64,000 bases of DNA from Candidatus Rhodobacter oscarellae (GCF_001078595.1 NZ_LFTY01000002.1:29818-93817); one strand, 5' to 3'. Shown: positions 21,878 to 33,254, counted from the stretch's first letter. Notes: generated by a model not told the origin, from the sequence alone. A program made the numbers and translations.

Positions 21878-22678
21878 TCAGTGAGGCGCGAAGAAAGCTC
21901 TGATGTGTTCCGCGGCCGCCTCGGGGTGGGTGATCGGCGCCATGTGACCGGCGCCAGGGATCGTGGCACGCGAGGCATGTGGCAACCGCGCGGCCAGCGC
22001 CGCGTTCACCGCATCAATCACCGGCCAGGCATGTTCCCCCTGCGCCAACAGCACCGGCACCGCGCAGCCCTCTAGCCGTCTCGGAGCCAAGAGCCCGGGC
22101 CCGTCCTCAAAGATCGCGCCCGCTTGGGCGGGCACCAGCGTGATCTGCTCGGCCAGGGCCGCGCGCTGGTCGGGCCGCAGGTCATCCCAGCGCGCCCCGG
22201 TGCCCCATTTCTCGGTGAAGGCGCGGGCGGCGGCGACCGTCCGGCCGTCTTCAATCGCAGCGTTGAAGGGCGCCATCATCGCGGCATGGGCCTCGAATTC
22301 CTCGGTGCCCTGCGCGGCGACGAAATAGACCGGCTCGATCAGCACAAGCCGCCGCACGCGTGCGGGATGCTGTAACGCCAAACGCAGCGCCACCGTTGCG
22401 CCAAAGGAGTGCCCTATGACGTTCATGGGCGCGTCGCCCGTGAGGAAGTCCTCTGCCATCGCGGTGGTCTGATCATGCAGGTCGCGCGCGCGGTCCCACG
22501 GCCCCGAGCGCCCATGCCCCGGCATGTCGAACGCCACGGCGGGGCGCCCCAGCAGGGGCGCGAGCCCCTTCCAGGCGCCGGAATGCGCCAGCGTGCAGTG
22601 GATCAGGAGCGCCTCGGGCGCCCCCTCTCCCCATTCTCGCCAGTAACACTCCGTGCCACCGCGACGCCCGTTTGGCAC
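21878..22678 (-). CDS. alpha/beta hydrolase
   Basis: 266 residues with nucleophile elbow GHSFGAT, oxyanion region HCTLAHSGAW, catalytic acid region LLAQGEHAWPVIDAVN and C-terminal His in PGAGHMAP. The start is GTG at 22678, directly after the TAA of the upstream gene, so the two form a coupled pair. Substrate not predictable. An upstream-shifted start would overlap the previous gene. Confidence 0.85.
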   Translation of the reverse strand: MPNGRRGGTECYWREWGEGAPEALLIHCTLAHSGAWKGLAPLLGRPAVAFDMPGHGRSGPWDRARDLHDQTTAMAEDFLTGDAPMNVIGHSFGATVALRLALQHPARVRRLVLIEPVYFVAAQGTEEFEAHAAMMAPFNAAIEDGRTVAAARAFTEKWGTGARWDDLRPDQRAALAEQITLVPAQAGAIFEDGPGLLAPRRLEGCAVPVLLAQGEHAWPVIDAVNAALAARLPHASRATIPGAGHMAPITHPEAAAEHIRAFFAPH

Positions 22679-23278
22679 TTAGACCTTGCCCGCCAGATGC
22701 GCGTCCAGGTCGTCCAGCCTGTCGCCGCCCCAAAAGCGCTCGTCCCCATCGGTGATGTAGAAGGGCGCGCCAAAGGCGCCACGGTTGACCGCCTCTTCGG
22801 TGTTGGCGGCGTATTCATCGGCGCTTGAGAGCATGCCGCTATCGGCCAGCGCCGGGTCAAAGCCCGCCGCCTCAAGGCAGGCGCGGATCACGTCATCCTC
22901 GGCGATGTTCTTGTCCTCGGCCCAGCAGGCGCGCAGGAAGGAATGCGTCAGCGCGCCCAGGTCGCCGCCGCCGGCCTTTTGCGCGGCGATAATGGCATAG
23001 CTGGAGGGCGCCATATTGGTGGGGAAGAAGGCGGGCGGGTTGCTCATTGGCAGCCCGGTCTTGATGGCGGCGCGGCGCAGCTCTTGGGCGCGGTACTCTA
23101 TGCGGCTGGCGTGGCGGTCCTTTGGGGCAACGCCGCCGGTGCGCCCAAAGACGGCCATCAGGTCCATCGGCTTATAGGTGATCGCGGCACCATGCGCCGC
23201 CGCGACCTCTTCCAGGCGGGTCCCCGCTAGGTAAGTGAAGGGCGAGATTGTTGCGAAGTAGTAGTCGATATTAGCCAT
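22679..23278 (-). CDS. 2-hydroxychromene-2-carboxylate isomerase family protein
   Basis: 199 residues. ATG 23278 has GGAG 7 nt upstream. The DsbA-like thioredoxin fold begins [21 protein letters not shown], and the Ser in SPFTYL is where kappa-class GST and HCCA isomerases bind glutathione. The C-terminal [25 protein letters not shown] is a strong family match. These enzymes isomerise aromatic degradation intermediates or conjugate glutathione; the actual substrate is unknown. It forms a two-gene unit with the alpha/beta hydrolase. Confidence 0.85.
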   Translation of the reverse strand: MANIDYYFATISPFTYLAGTRLEEVAAAHGAAITYKPMDLMAVFGRTGGVAPKDRHASRIEYRAQELRRAAIKTGLPMSNPPAFFPTNMAPSSYAIIAAQKAGGGDLGALTHSFLRACWAEDKNIAEDDVIRACLEAAGFDPALADSGMLSSADEYAANTEEAVNRGAFGAPFYITDGDERFWGGDRLDDLDAHLAGKV

Positions 23279-23384
23279 CTTTGCGCTCCGATGCGGGATC
23301 ATGTTTGCAAGACCGTATCGGGATGCTAGGGGAGGTTCAACGACACGAAACCGTCATCCGACGGAAACCAAGGACCGCGCTGCC

Positions 23385-24404
23385 ATGGCCACCATCACCG
23401 AACCCAAACTGATCTCCGGAAACGCCAACAAGCAACTCGCTAGCGCCGTCGCGCGGCGCATGTCGATGCATCGCGGCATGAACCTCGGCCTTGTAGATGC
23501 CCGGGTGGAGCGCTTCAACGACGGCGAGATCTTCGTTGAGGTCTTCGAGAACGTGCGCGGCGAGGACATGTATGTGATCCAGCCGAACTCGAACCCGGCC
23601 AATGACAACCTGATGGAGCTGCTGATCATGGCCGATGCGCTGCGGCGCTCCTCGGCGGCGCGCATCACCGCGGTGATCCCCTATTTCGGCTACGCGCGCC
23701 AGGATCGTCGCACCAAGTCGCGCACGCCGATCTCGGCCAAGCTGGTGGCGAATATGATCACCGGCGCCGGCGTTGAACGGGTCCTGACGATGGACCTGCA
23801 CGCCTCGCAGATCCAGGGCTTCTTCGACATCCCGGTGGACAACCTCTATGCGGCGCCGATCTTTGCGCTGGATATCCAGCACCACTTCAAGAAGCGGCTG
23901 GAGAACGTCACCATCGTCTCACCCGATGTGGGCGGGGTGGGCCGCGCGCGCGAGCTGGCCAAGCGGATCGGCAGCCCCCTGGCCATCGTGGACAAGCGCC
24001 GCGAGAAGCCCGGTGAGATCGCCGAGATGACCGTGATCGGCGAGGTCAAGGACCGCACCTGCATCGTCATCGACGACATCGTGGACACCGCCGGCACGCT
24101 CTGCAAGGCCGCCGAGGTCATCATGCAGGCCGGCGCCAAGGAGGTGCACAGCTACATCACCCATGGGGTGCTGTCCGGGCCCGCCATCGAGCGCGTCACG
24201 AACTCTGTCATGAAGAGCCTGGTGATCACCGACACGATCGAGCCCACCGAGGCCACGCGCAACGCCAAGAACATCCGCATCGTGCCAACCGCGCCGATGT
24301 TCGCGCAGGCGATCCTGAACACCTGGAACGGCACGTCGATCTCGTCGCTGCTGCATACCGACACGCTGCTGCCGATCTATGAGGGCACGTATAGCCCGAT
24401 CTAG
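23385..24404 (+). CDS. prs: ribose-phosphate pyrophosphokinase
   Basis: 339 residues from ATG 23385 (AAGGA upstream). It makes PRPP from ribose-5-phosphate and ATP for nucleotide, His and Trp synthesis. Visible signatures are the flexible loop [10 protein letters not shown], the [11 protein letters not shown] segment and the PRPP-binding [15 protein letters not shown] slightly long N-terminus is common in alphaproteobacteria. Confidence 0.96.
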   Translation: MATITEPKLISGNANKQLASAVARRMSMHRGMNLGLVDARVERFNDGEIFVEVFENVRGEDMYVIQPNSNPANDNLMELLIMADALRRSSAARITAVIPYFGYARQDRRTKSRTPISAKLVANMITGAGVERVLTMDLHASQIQGFFDIPVDNLYAAPIFALDIQHHFKKRLENVTIVSPDVGGVGRARELAKRIGSPLAIVDKRREKPGEIAEMTVIGEVKDRTCIVIDDIVDTAGTLCKAAEVIMQAGAKEVHSYITHGVLSGPAIERVTNSVMKSLVITDTIEPTEATRNAKNIRIVPTAPMFAQAILNTWNGTSISSLLHTDTLLPIYEGTYSPI

Positions 24405-24756
24405 GATTGGGTTCGTGATGACCAGTGTCCGGCGGTCGGAAAGGGCCGGGAGGGGTGATTAGAAACCCGCCCCGGGCTTGACCCGGGGGCTCCGCCTTGA
24501 ACCGAGCACAACCCGGGCAGCGGCCGACCTGGAGGACGCTTGCGCATCAGGTCAACCAGCAGAGAAGTCTCCGGAAATCGCGACGTTTCAATTGAATGCA
24601 ACGTCGCAAAAGCGGCCTCCTGGGGGAGGTCGGCCGCTGACCGAGGCAAGCTCGGGCGGTTTCATTGCTAGAATTCCGCTGCACCTGGTGTCGGCAAGCG
24701 TTGTCAGGGCGGTGCGTTTGTTGGCAACGCCCGCCCCAGACCAGAATCAAACATCG
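24405..24756. repeat. intergenic region with nested inverted repeats
   Basis: No gene seen in about 350 bp. CAGCGGCCGACCT at 24518-24530 is exactly inverted as AGGTCGGCCGCTG at 24627-24639. Inside this loop, GCGACGTT at 24580-24587 pairs with AACGTCGC at 24600-24607. Nearer prs, CCCCGGGCTTGACCCGGGG is another palindrome of a type I see often in alphaproteobacteria. The arrangement could be a structured RNA, a terminator region shared by the convergent prs and fsa, or a REP-like remnant. Confidence 0.65.
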
Positions 24757-25410
24757 CTAGAGGATCGTCTGACCCGTGGAAGCCCAGTCCTTCATGAACG
24801 CGTCCAGCCCCTTATCGGTCAACACGTGATCGGCCATCTTCTTGATCACGCCCGGGGGCGCGGTGGCCACATCGGCGCCGATCTTGGCGCATTCCGACAT
24901 ATGGTTGGCCGAGCGGATGGAGGCCGCCAGGATGTTCGTCTCAAAGCCATAATTGTCGTAGATCTCGCGGATATCGGCGATCAGATCCAGCCCTTCGAGG
25001 TTCAGATCATCCAGCCGCCCGATGAAGGGCGAGATGAAGGTCGCACCCGCCTTCGCCGCCAGCAGGGCCTGGTTGGCCGAGAAGCAGAGCGTGACGTTGA
25101 CCATGCGGCCCTCGTTCGTGAGCACGTTGCAGGCCTTCAGCCCGGCCCAGGTCAGCGGCACCTTGATGGCGATGTTCTCGGCGATCTTGGCCAGCTCGCG
25201 GCCCTCGGCGATCATGCCTTCGGCGTCCAGTGCCACGGTCTCGGCCGAGACCGGCCCGTCGACCAGATCGCAGATCTCTTTGGTGACCTCTTTGATGTCG
25301 CGGCCGGACTTCATGATCAGCGAGGGGTTGGTTGTGACCCCGTCCACCATGCCAAGTTCGTTCAATTCGGCGATTGCATCTACTTCGGCGGTATCGACAA
25401 AGAATTTCAT
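24757..25410 (-). CDS. fsa: transaldolase / fructose-6-phosphate aldolase family
   Basis: 217 residues, the short (class 3) transaldolase type. The Schiff-base lysine is Lys83 in [21 protein letters not shown] and GVTTNPSLI are the N-terminal signatures. By length this could act as a transaldolase (often annotated tal) in the pentose phosphate pathway or as fructose-6-phosphate aldolase; sequence inspection cannot separate the two. It sits near prs, which uses ribose-5-phosphate, and is divergent from the LysE exporter. Confidence 0.9.
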   Translation of the reverse strand: MKFFVDTAEVDAIAELNELGMVDGVTTNPSLIMKSGRDIKEVTKEICDLVDGPVSAETVALDAEGMIAEGRELAKIAENIAIKVPLTWAGLKACNVLTNEGRMVNVTLCFSANQALLAAKAGATFISPFIGRLDDLNLEGLDLIADIREIYDNYGFETNILAASIRSANHMSECAKIGADVATAPPGVIKKMADHVLTDKGLDAFMKDWASTGQTIL

Positions 25411-25500
25411 CTGGGATTACCTCAGGGCTCAGGAGTCGGTTCGGGCGCGTGATAGCGCAAACGGGCATGATCGGAAACCCGATAGCATCAAGGATGAGAG

Positions 25501-26121
25501 ATGGATTTCACAATTTGGATGGCGTTTGTGGCGGCGACGCTGGTGTTGCTGGCGATCCCGGGGCCGACGGTGCTTTTGGTGCTGAGCTATGCGATTGGGC
25601 ACGGGCGGCGCGTGGCGGTCTCGACCGCTTTGGGCGTGGGGCTGGGCGATTTCATCGCCATGACCGCGTCTTTGGTGGGGCTGGGGGCGATCGTGCTGGC
25701 CTCTGCAACGCTATTCACGGTGCTGAAATGGGCGGGCGCGGCCTATCTCATCTACCTCGGCGTGAAGCTGTGGCGCAGCGCCGGGCAGGCCTCGCTGGCG
25801 TTGACGCCGGATGCCGCCAGCCAGAGCGGCATATTCTGGCATGCCTGCCTGGTGACGGCGTTGAACCCCAAATCCATCGCGTTCTTCATCGCCTTCGTGC
25901 CGCAGTTCCTGGACCCTGCGGCGAATTTGCTGCCGCAATTCGCGATCCTGATCGGCACTTTCGTTGGATTGGCGGCGGCAAATGCGCTGATCTACGCGCT
26001 GTTGGCGGCGCGTATGCGCGACTTCATCGGCCGGCCGCGGGTGATCGCCTGGCTGACGCGTCTCGGCGGAGGCGTTTTGGTGGCGATGGGCGTTGCGACC
26101 GCAACGCTGCGGCGGGCTTAG
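25501..26121 (+). CDS. LysE/RhtB-family amino acid exporter
   Basis: 206 residues with about six hydrophobic segments. The family signature is AIPGPTVLLVLSYAIGHGRR near residue 20, with ALNPKSIAFFIAFVPQF in the middle. These export amino acids or homoserine lactones; the substrate is unknown. The priA start lies 47 nt downstream. Confidence 0.9.
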   Translation: MDFTIWMAFVAATLVLLAIPGPTVLLVLSYAIGHGRRVAVSTALGVGLGDFIAMTASLVGLGAIVLASATLFTVLKWAGAAYLIYLGVKLWRSAGQASLALTPDAASQSGIFWHACLVTALNPKSIAFFIAFVPQFLDPAANLLPQFAILIGTFVGLAAANALIYALLAARMRDFIGRPRVIAWLTRLGGGVLVAMGVATATLRRA

Positions 26122-26167
26122 ACTTGGCGCGACAGACGCATATAGCGACGACGCCCGGTTCGGGCGG

Positions 26168-28363
26168 ATGAGCGGCCCCGGCTTCTTTGACGAGGGCGCG
26201 CTGGTTGGCGTGCTGACCACGCAGCCGCTGGACCGCCTGCTGGACTATAAGGCGCCGGAGGGCGGCTGCATGGCGGGGGCGTTCGTCGAGGTGCCCTTGG
26301 GCCCGCGCAAGGTGCTGGGCGTGGTCTGGGGGCCGGGGCGCGGCGATTGGGACATCTCAAAGGTCCGCTCGGTGATCCGCGTGCTTGACGTGGTGCCAAT
26401 GCGCGAGGAGATGCAGGAGTTCCTGACCCGCGTGGGCGATTACACTCTAACGCCGATGCCCACGATGCTGCGGCTGGCGACGCGCTCGCCCGGTTTGGGC
26501 GACCCGCCCTCGATGCGCAAGATCTACCGCCTGGGTTCGGGCGCGCCCGACCGGGCCACGGATGCGCGCCGGCGCGTGGTGCAGACGCTGTCGGATTACG
26601 GCGGGCTGTCCTTTACCCTGCGCGAGCTGGCGGAGATGGCCGGGGTCTCGCCCTCGGTGGTTAAGGGCCTGGTCAAGCAGGGCGTCGTGCGCGAGGAGGA
26701 CACGCCGCGGGATCTGCCCTATCCGCGGCTCGACCCCGAGGTCGCGGGCAAGGCGCTGGCCGACGACCAGGCCGAGGCGGCGGCGGCCCTGCGGGCCGCG
26801 ATCCTAACCGGTGCCTACGGCACGACATTGCTGCAGGGGGTCACCGGGTCGGGCAAGACGGAGGTCTACCTAGAGGCCGTGGCTGCCTGCCTGTCCAAAG
26901 GGCGCCAGGCCCTGGTTCTGCTGCCCGAGATCGCCCTAACGGGCGAGTTCCTGGACCGCGTCGAGAAGCGGTTTGGCGCGCGCCCCGCCGAATGGCATTC
27001 CGGTGTGACCATGACCGAGCGCCGCCGCGCGTGGCGCATGGTGGGCGAGGGCGGGGCGCAGCTTGTCGTCGGCGCGCGCTCGGCGCTTTACATGCCGTTC
27101 CGCGACCTGGGGCTGATCGTGGTCGATGAAGAGCACGACACCTCTTACAAGCAGGAAGACGGCGCGCTGTACCACGCGCGCGACATGGCGGTGCTGCGGG
27201 CCTCGATCAACGGCGCGCAGGTGGTGCTGGCCTCGGCTACACCGTCGCTGGAGAGCTGGGCCAATGTGGAGGCGGGCAAGTACCGCAAGATCCAGCTCAC
27301 CTCGCGCTTTGGCGACGCGGTGCTGCCGACATTGCGCGCGGTGGATATGCGCGACGAGAAGCTGCCGCCGAACCGCTGGATCTCGACGGTGGTGCAGGGT
27401 GAGATCCGCAAGCGGCTGGAGCTGGGCGAGCAGTCGCTTTTGTTCCTGAACCGGCGGGGCTACGCGCCGGTGACGCTCTGCCGGGCCTGCGGCAACCAGA
27501 TCGGTTGTGACCATTGCGACGCGCGCATGGTCGAGCACCGGTTCCTCAAGCGCCTGATGTGCCACCAATGCGGCGAGACCAAGCCGATGCCCGAGAAATG
27601 CCCCAGCTGCGACGCCGAGGGGCGGCTGGCGCCGGTGGGGCCGGGGGTGGAGCGTATGCAGGAGGAGGCCGAGGCGCTGTTCCCCGACGCGCGGATCTCG
27701 GTCCTGTCCTCAGATCTCTACGGCTCGGCGCGGGCGTTGAAGGAACGCATCGAGGCGATCGCGGCGGGCGAGGCCGACGTGATCATCGGCACGCAGCTGG
27801 TGGCCAAGGGGCATAACTTTCCCTTGCTGACCCTTGTGGGGGTCATTGATGCGGATCTGGGGCTGCAGGGGTCGGACCTGCGCGCCGCCGAGCGCACCTT
27901 TCAGCTGATGCGGCAGGTCTCGGGCCGCGCGGGACGGGCCGAAAAGCCCGGCACGGCGCTTTTGCAGACCTATCAGCCCGAGCACGCGGTGATCCGCGCG
28001 ATTCTGGCTGGTGACGAGGAGAGTTTTTGGCGCGCCGAGGCGGCGGAACGCAGGCAGGCCGGGGTGCCGCCCTATGGGCGGATGGCCGGGATCGTGCTGA
28101 GCTCGCCCGACGCGCAGGAAGTCTTTGATGTCGGGCAGGAGCTGGCGCGTCACGACGCGCCATTGCGCCAGATCGGCGCGCAGGTCTTTGGGCCCGCTCC
28201 GGCGCCGATTGCGCGCATCCGCGGGCGGCACCGCGTGCGCCTGCTGGTGAAGGCCGAAAAGACCGCGCCGATCCAGGCCGCGCTGGCGCGCTGGGTGGGG
28301 CAATTGCGATTGCCAAACAACCTGCGCCTGTCGATCGACATCGACCCGCAGAGCTTTTACTAG
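26168..28363 (+). CDS. priA: primosomal protein N' (PriA helicase)
   Basis: 731 residues from ATG 26168. N-terminal 3'-DNA-binding domain (LDYKAPEG, VEVPLGPRKVLGVVWG), Walker A GVTGSGKTEVYLEA, DEEH box VVDEEHDTSYKQEDG, and the zinc-binding cysteines (CRACGNQIGCDHCDARM, CHQCG, CPSCDAEG). It restarts replication forks. The longer in-frame extension to 26093 overlaps lysE and is unneeded. Its TAG stop interlocks with the convergent pccR stop (CTAG). Confidence 0.95.
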   Translation: MSGPGFFDEGALVGVLTTQPLDRLLDYKAPEGGCMAGAFVEVPLGPRKVLGVVWGPGRGDWDISKVRSVIRVLDVVPMREEMQEFLTRVGDYTLTPMPTMLRLATRSPGLGDPPSMRKIYRLGSGAPDRATDARRRVVQTLSDYGGLSFTLRELAEMAGVSPSVVKGLVKQGVVREEDTPRDLPYPRLDPEVAGKALADDQAEAAAALRAAILTGAYGTTLLQGVTGSGKTEVYLEAVAACLSKGRQALVLLPEIALTGEFLDRVEKRFGARPAEWHSGVTMTERRRAWRMVGEGGAQLVVGARSALYMPFRDLGLIVVDEEHDTSYKQEDGALYHARDMAVLRASINGAQVVLASATPSLESWANVEAGKYRKIQLTSRFGDAVLPTLRAVDMRDEKLPPNRWISTVVQGEIRKRLELGEQSLLFLNRRGYAPVTLCRACGNQIGCDHCDARMVEHRFLKRLMCHQCGETKPMPEKCPSCDAEGRLAPVGPGVERMQEEAEALFPDARISVLSSDLYGSARALKERIEAIAAGEADVIIGTQLVAKGHNFPLLTLVGVIDADLGLQGSDLRAAERTFQLMRQVSGRAGRAEKPGTALLQTYQPEHAVIRAILAGDEESFWRAEAAERRQAGVPPYGRMAGIVLSSPDAQEVFDVGQELARHDAPLRQIGAQVFGPAPAPIARIRGRHRVRLLVKAEKTAPIQAALARWVGQLRLPNNLRLSIDIDPQSFY

Positions 28364-29748
28364 CCGATCTCGTAGGGCAGCACGCCGCGGGTGTTCGTAT
28401 CGACCTGCAAGCGGCGTTCCAGGGGCGGCACAGAGCGCTGATGGCAGCCCTGGCGCTCGCAAATTCTGCAAGAGATCCCAATCGGTTCGAAGGCCGAGAG
28501 GTTGCTCACATCCAAGTCGTCGGCATAGACGAGCTTGTCGGCATGGGCGATCTCGCAGCCTAACCCGATGGCATAGCGCCGGATCGGCGCCTTAAAACTG
28601 CCGCCAGGCTTAGAGACGTCCCGCGCCAGGCAGAGATAGCGCGCGCCGTCCGGGGTCTCCGCCATTTGCCGCAAGAAGCGCCCCGGCGTCTCGAACGCCT
28701 GATGCACGTTCCAAAGCGGGCAGGCGCCGCCGAAGCGCGCGAATTGCAGCCGCGTGGCCGAGTGCCGTTTGGTGATCGTGCCGGCCTGGTCCACGCGCAC
28801 AAAAAAGAACGGGATGCCCCGCGCCTGGGGGCGCTGCAGCGTGCTGAGCCGATGGGCGACCTGCTCGATGGAGGCCCCAAAGATGTCGGCCAGCCGCTCA
28901 AGGTCGTGGCGGGTCTCGACCGCGGCCGCCATGAAGCGCGCGTAAGGCATCAGAGCCGCCCCGGCAAAGTAGTTCGCCAGCCCGATCTTTGCAATTTCAC
29001 GACTCTCTTGGGTCTGGAAGCGCGCGAGATCCAGCGTGGCGTCAATCAAGTCGTTTTGTGTGATCAGTGCAATCTGATGCAGGATCTGAAAGCGCCGGGT
29101 AGAAGGATCCGATTGTGCGCTAAGCGCAAGCGTTTTGCTGTCCGGATCGAAGGAACGCAGCATGGCCATATCCTGCAATTCGACAGAATAACCCAGATCG
29201 CGCATCGCGTCCTCTGGCTGCCCATGGGTCAGGCCCTGGCTGGCAAACCGTTCGGCGGAACGGTCCACCGCGTCGATGTAATTGTCGCAATAGTGAAAGA
29301 AGTCCCGCACCTCTTCCCACGGGCTGGCTTGCACAGAGCTGTCATTTCGCCCCAAGGCCTCATCCAGCGAGGCCAGCCTTTCTTGGCTTTGCCGATAGGC
29401 GCGATGCAGGCCAAGAAAGGCCCGCGCCAGCGCCGGTGCATTCGACGCCGCAAGCCGCAGGTCGCCCAAGGGCGGGGCGCCGTCGGCAAAGACCGGATCG
29501 GCCAGCGCCTCGCGCATATCGACAACGATGCGCTCGGCATCGCCGGTGGACAGCTCGGTCACATCCAGCCCGAACTCCCCCGCCAATGCGAGCACAACGC
29601 CGGTCGAGACCGGGCGGTTGTTGTTCTCCATCTGGTTGAGGTAGGGCAACGACACACCCAGCTTTTCCGCGAAAGCCTTCTGCGTCAGTTCAAGGCGCGT
29701 GCGCAATTCGCGCAGCTTTACACCCGCATAGAGTTTCTGAGTTGCCAT
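28360..29748 (-). CDS. pccR: PccR-type short-chain fatty acyl-CoA regulator
   Basis: 462 residues. N-terminal XRE-type HTH (LRELRTRLELTQKAFAEKLGVSLPYLNQMENN), an IrrE-like/DUF2083 middle (QILHQIALITQNDLIDA) and a cysteine cluster GISCRICERQGC near the C-terminus. This is the ScfR architecture; PccR of Rhodobacter sphaeroides controls propionyl-CoA carboxylase and mutase genes. The gene lies about 3.7 kb from pccB, on the opposite strand. Two TTTGCAAA boxes lie just upstream, suggesting autoregulation. Other ScfR paralogues (MccR/RamB types) are possible, but the location favours PccR. Confidence 0.85.
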   Translation of the reverse strand: MATQKLYAGVKLRELRTRLELTQKAFAEKLGVSLPYLNQMENNNRPVSTGVVLALAGEFGLDVTELSTGDAERIVVDMREALADPVFADGAPPLGDLRLAASNAPALARAFLGLHRAYRQSQERLASLDEALGRNDSSVQASPWEEVRDFFHYCDNYIDAVDRSAERFASQGLTHGQPEDAMRDLGYSVELQDMAMLRSFDPDSKTLALSAQSDPSTRRFQILHQIALITQNDLIDATLDLARFQTQESREIAKIGLANYFAGAALMPYARFMAAAVETRHDLERLADIFGASIEQVAHRLSTLQRPQARGIPFFFVRVDQAGTITKRHSATRLQFARFGGACPLWNVHQAFETPGRFLRQMAETPDGARYLCLARDVSKPGGSFKAPIRRYAIGLGCEIAHADKLVYADDLDVSNLSAFEPIGISCRICERQGCHQRSVPPLERRLQVDTNTRGVLPYEIG

Positions 29749-29764
29749 GCGACGGGCTTAGCGC

Positions 29765-29794
29765 TTTGCAAAGCCCAGCGCTAGTCTTTGCAAA
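29765..29794. promoter_or_regulatory. TTTGCAAA pair upstream of pccR
   Basis: TTTGCAAA occurs at 29765-29772 and 29787-29794, centres 22 bp apart (two helical turns), in the 50-bp gap between the MFS gene and pccR. TTTGCAAA is the kind of palindrome I recall for ScfR regulators. Predicted autoregulatory operator. Confidence 0.65.
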
Positions 29795-29798
29795 ACCG

Positions 29799-31022
<1,224 letters not shown>

Positions 31023-31076
31023 TGCGTAAGGTTAGGGGGGCGTCGCGGGGATGTCCATGTGCGCTGGCGCAGGGGC

Positions 31077-32102
31077 TCAGCGCAGCGGCCAGGTGTCCCC
31101 AACCCGGTAGCCGCGCGGCCAGGGATCATTGGGGTCGCGCATGACCTGGTGCGTGCCGGTGATCCATGCGCGGCCCTTAATGCTTGGGATGATTGCGGGG
31201 CGGTCACCGATCTGGGTCACTGCCGTCAGGCGGCAGTCGAACCGCCCGTCGATGATCGAGCGGCTGGTAAAGGCGTCACCGGCGCGCAGCTCGCCGCGGG
31301 CGTGCAGCACCGCCATCCGAGCCGAGGTCCCCGTGCCGCAAGGCGAGCGGTCGATTTTGCCGGGGTCGATGACCACGGCGTTGCGCCCGGTCTTGACGCC
31401 GTCGATCTCGGTCACCGGCGCCGCAAACTGGCAGAACGAGATAAAATCCCAGGGCTGCGTCGGGTGCTGGAACCCGATCTGCTCATTGGCGGCGCGGGTG
31501 ATGCGCGCGCCAAGCTCGGCGATCTCGCGGCCCTCCTCGGGGCGCAGCTCCAGCCCGATCTCATCGGCCCGCGCGATGCAATAGCTGTCGCCGCCCCAGG
31601 CGGTGTCGACGGTCAGCGTGCCAAGCCCCCCGACCTCCAGTTTCTGGTCCAGCTTGTCGGCAAAGCTTGGCACGTTGGTGAATTCGATGCTTTCGGCCCT
31701 GCCATCGCGGCATTCGGCGCGGATGGGTATCGGGCCTGCAGGCGCCTCTAGGATGAATTCGGTCACCGGCTCGACCATCGGCACCAGCCCCGTTTCCAAA
31801 CAGACCGTCGCCACGCAGATGGCGTTAGAGCCGGACATGGGAGGGGTGTGCACCGGCTCCATGATCAGGAACCCCATCGCGGCGCGCGGGTCCTTCGGTG
31901 GGACCAGCATGTTGATATGCTTAAAGACCCCGCCGCGCGGCTCATGCAGCAGCAGATCGCGCAGCGCGCCATCCGCGGCCAGGTTATCGCGCTGCGCCCA
32001 GAGCGTCTCGCCGGGCGGAGGCGCGACGCCGCCGGTTATGACGTTGCCGACTTCGCCTTCGGCATGGGCCGAGACTATCTGGATCACGATATCAGAGCGC
32101 AT
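31077..32102 (-). CDS. proline racemase family enzyme (hydroxyproline epimerase/dehydratase type)
   Basis: 341 residues. The first catalytic position reads MSGSNAIC with Ser90 in place of the usual Cys; the second, SPCGTGTSA, keeps Cys255. Cys/Cys members are racemases or 4-hydroxyproline 2-epimerases, whereas a replaced residue is known from trans-3-hydroxy-L-proline dehydratases and bifunctional members. The product is therefore likely a hydroxyproline dehydratase or epimerase rather than a proline racemase. It precedes the MFS gene on the same strand with a gap of about 50 bp. Confidence 0.8.
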   Translation of the reverse strand: MRSDIVIQIVSAHAEGEVGNVITGGVAPPPGETLWAQRDNLAADGALRDLLLHEPRGGVFKHINMLVPPKDPRAAMGFLIMEPVHTPPMSGSNAICVATVCLETGLVPMVEPVTEFILEAPAGPIPIRAECRDGRAESIEFTNVPSFADKLDQKLEVGGLGTLTVDTAWGGDSYCIARADEIGLELRPEEGREIAELGARITRAANEQIGFQHPTQPWDFISFCQFAAPVTEIDGVKTGRNAVVIDPGKIDRSPCGTGTSARMAVLHARGELRAGDAFTSRSIIDGRFDCRLTAVTQIGDRPAIIPSIKGRAWITGTHQVMRDPNDPWPRGYRVGDTWPLR

Positions 32103-32138
32103 GTTCCCCGACTTGCCGCTATCCGCACGCCACGCAGG

Positions 32139-33254
32139 TTAGGTCAAGCACGGTGCCGGTACAAACGCTGAATGCCGCGCCCGGGCCCGACGGGGCGAGA
32201 GATTGCCGGGACCGCGCCGCCCAAAGATGGCCTGACGCGCGGCGCCTACGGTCAGGCAGGGCAGTGCGGGCGTGCCGTTCAGGGGCGCGGAGCCAGCGCT
32301 GTGCCCAAATAGGCTTTGCACTTCCTCGCGCGCGGCGACGGGCAGCGCGCTCACGGCCATCGGACCCAGCAGCATCGTCTCGGAGTAAAGCCCCTCCGCC
32401 GCAATAACATGGTGGCGGGCGCAGGCCAGATGGTGCCACTGCGAGGAGCCGGGTAGCGTCACTTGGTGCACCCCGGGCAACCCGATGAGCGCCTTGGCTG
32501 GCAGGAAGTGGGGCGCAGAAAACAACGTCGCGAACTGCCCAAAGCCGCCGACGCAAACGCGATGCTGCGGGGACACAAGAAGGGGGCGCCGGGGCCTGCC
32601 TGGCCCCATTGCGTGGGCCGGGATGCTAACGGCATCTGCCGTTGCCGCCGCTTCGGCGGGCGTGGCACCGGCATAGACCCAGCGAACCGTGACAGGGTCA
32701 CCCTGGGCGATTGTAAGCGCATCACCGGCGCGCAGGGTTTCGACCGGGCGCGGTCCTATCAGAGTCTGGATACGTGTGCCCGTCGCATAGCAGGCCGGAA
32801 TGACATCAGGATTCTGACTGCTTTGGCTGAAATACGTGCTTCCGCCGTCGTCGGACTGCACGGACCCGTTCGCGATATCGACGATGGTCCCGACATTGAC
32901 GCTGGTTTGGCCGGCGGCAGGACCTGCGATGGCCGTGACCGTATAGCCCTGCCACGAGACGAATTGCAGCACGGATCCCGTATCATCCACAAGGGCGAGG
33001 GCGTCATCCGCCCATAGCGTGCCGGAGGGATCGCCATAATCCCAGCCCGCCGTCCGGTCATCCAGCACGTAGACGTCCTTGCCGCCCATCGTCCCCGTCA
33101 TCACGCCCAAGGAAAAGGTGTCCACCACGGTCCCAAACCCGTCGTAATGCACGATAGTATAGCCAGAGACGTCGGTGCCCGCCGCGACGGCGATCTCGAC
33201 AAACTCGGCATCCGCGGTGCCGTAGTAGTCCAGCTCTGAAATATAGGCCGACAT
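32139..33254 (-). CDS. Hint-domain (Hedgehog/intein) protein
   Basis: 371 residues. Residues about 1-155 are an acidic, repeat-poor beta region beginning ISELDYYGTADAEFVEIAV. At about 156 begins a Hint domain, CYATGTRIQTLIGPRPVETLRAGD, with the later VSPQHRVCV and HHLACARHHVIAAEGLYSETM. The catalytic Cys and His positions are present, so autocatalytic cleavage is plausible. The C-terminal tail is Arg-rich. Such proteins are common in Rhodobacterales and often secreted by a non-classical route; no signal peptide is visible. Confidence 0.8.
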   Translation of the reverse strand: MSAYISELDYYGTADAEFVEIAVAAGTDVSGYTIVHYDGFGTVVDTFSLGVMTGTMGGKDVYVLDDRTAGWDYGDPSGTLWADDALALVDDTGSVLQFVSWQGYTVTAIAGPAAGQTSVNVGTIVDIANGSVQSDDGGSTYFSQSSQNPDVIPACYATGTRIQTLIGPRPVETLRAGDALTIAQGDPVTVRWVYAGATPAEAAATADAVSIPAHAMGPGRPRRPLLVSPQHRVCVGGFGQFATLFSAPHFLPAKALIGLPGVHQVTLPGSSQWHHLACARHHVIAAEGLYSETMLLGPMAVSALPVAAREEVQSLFGHSAGSAPLNGTPALPCLTVGAARQAIFGRRGPGNLSPRRARARHSAFVPAPCLT

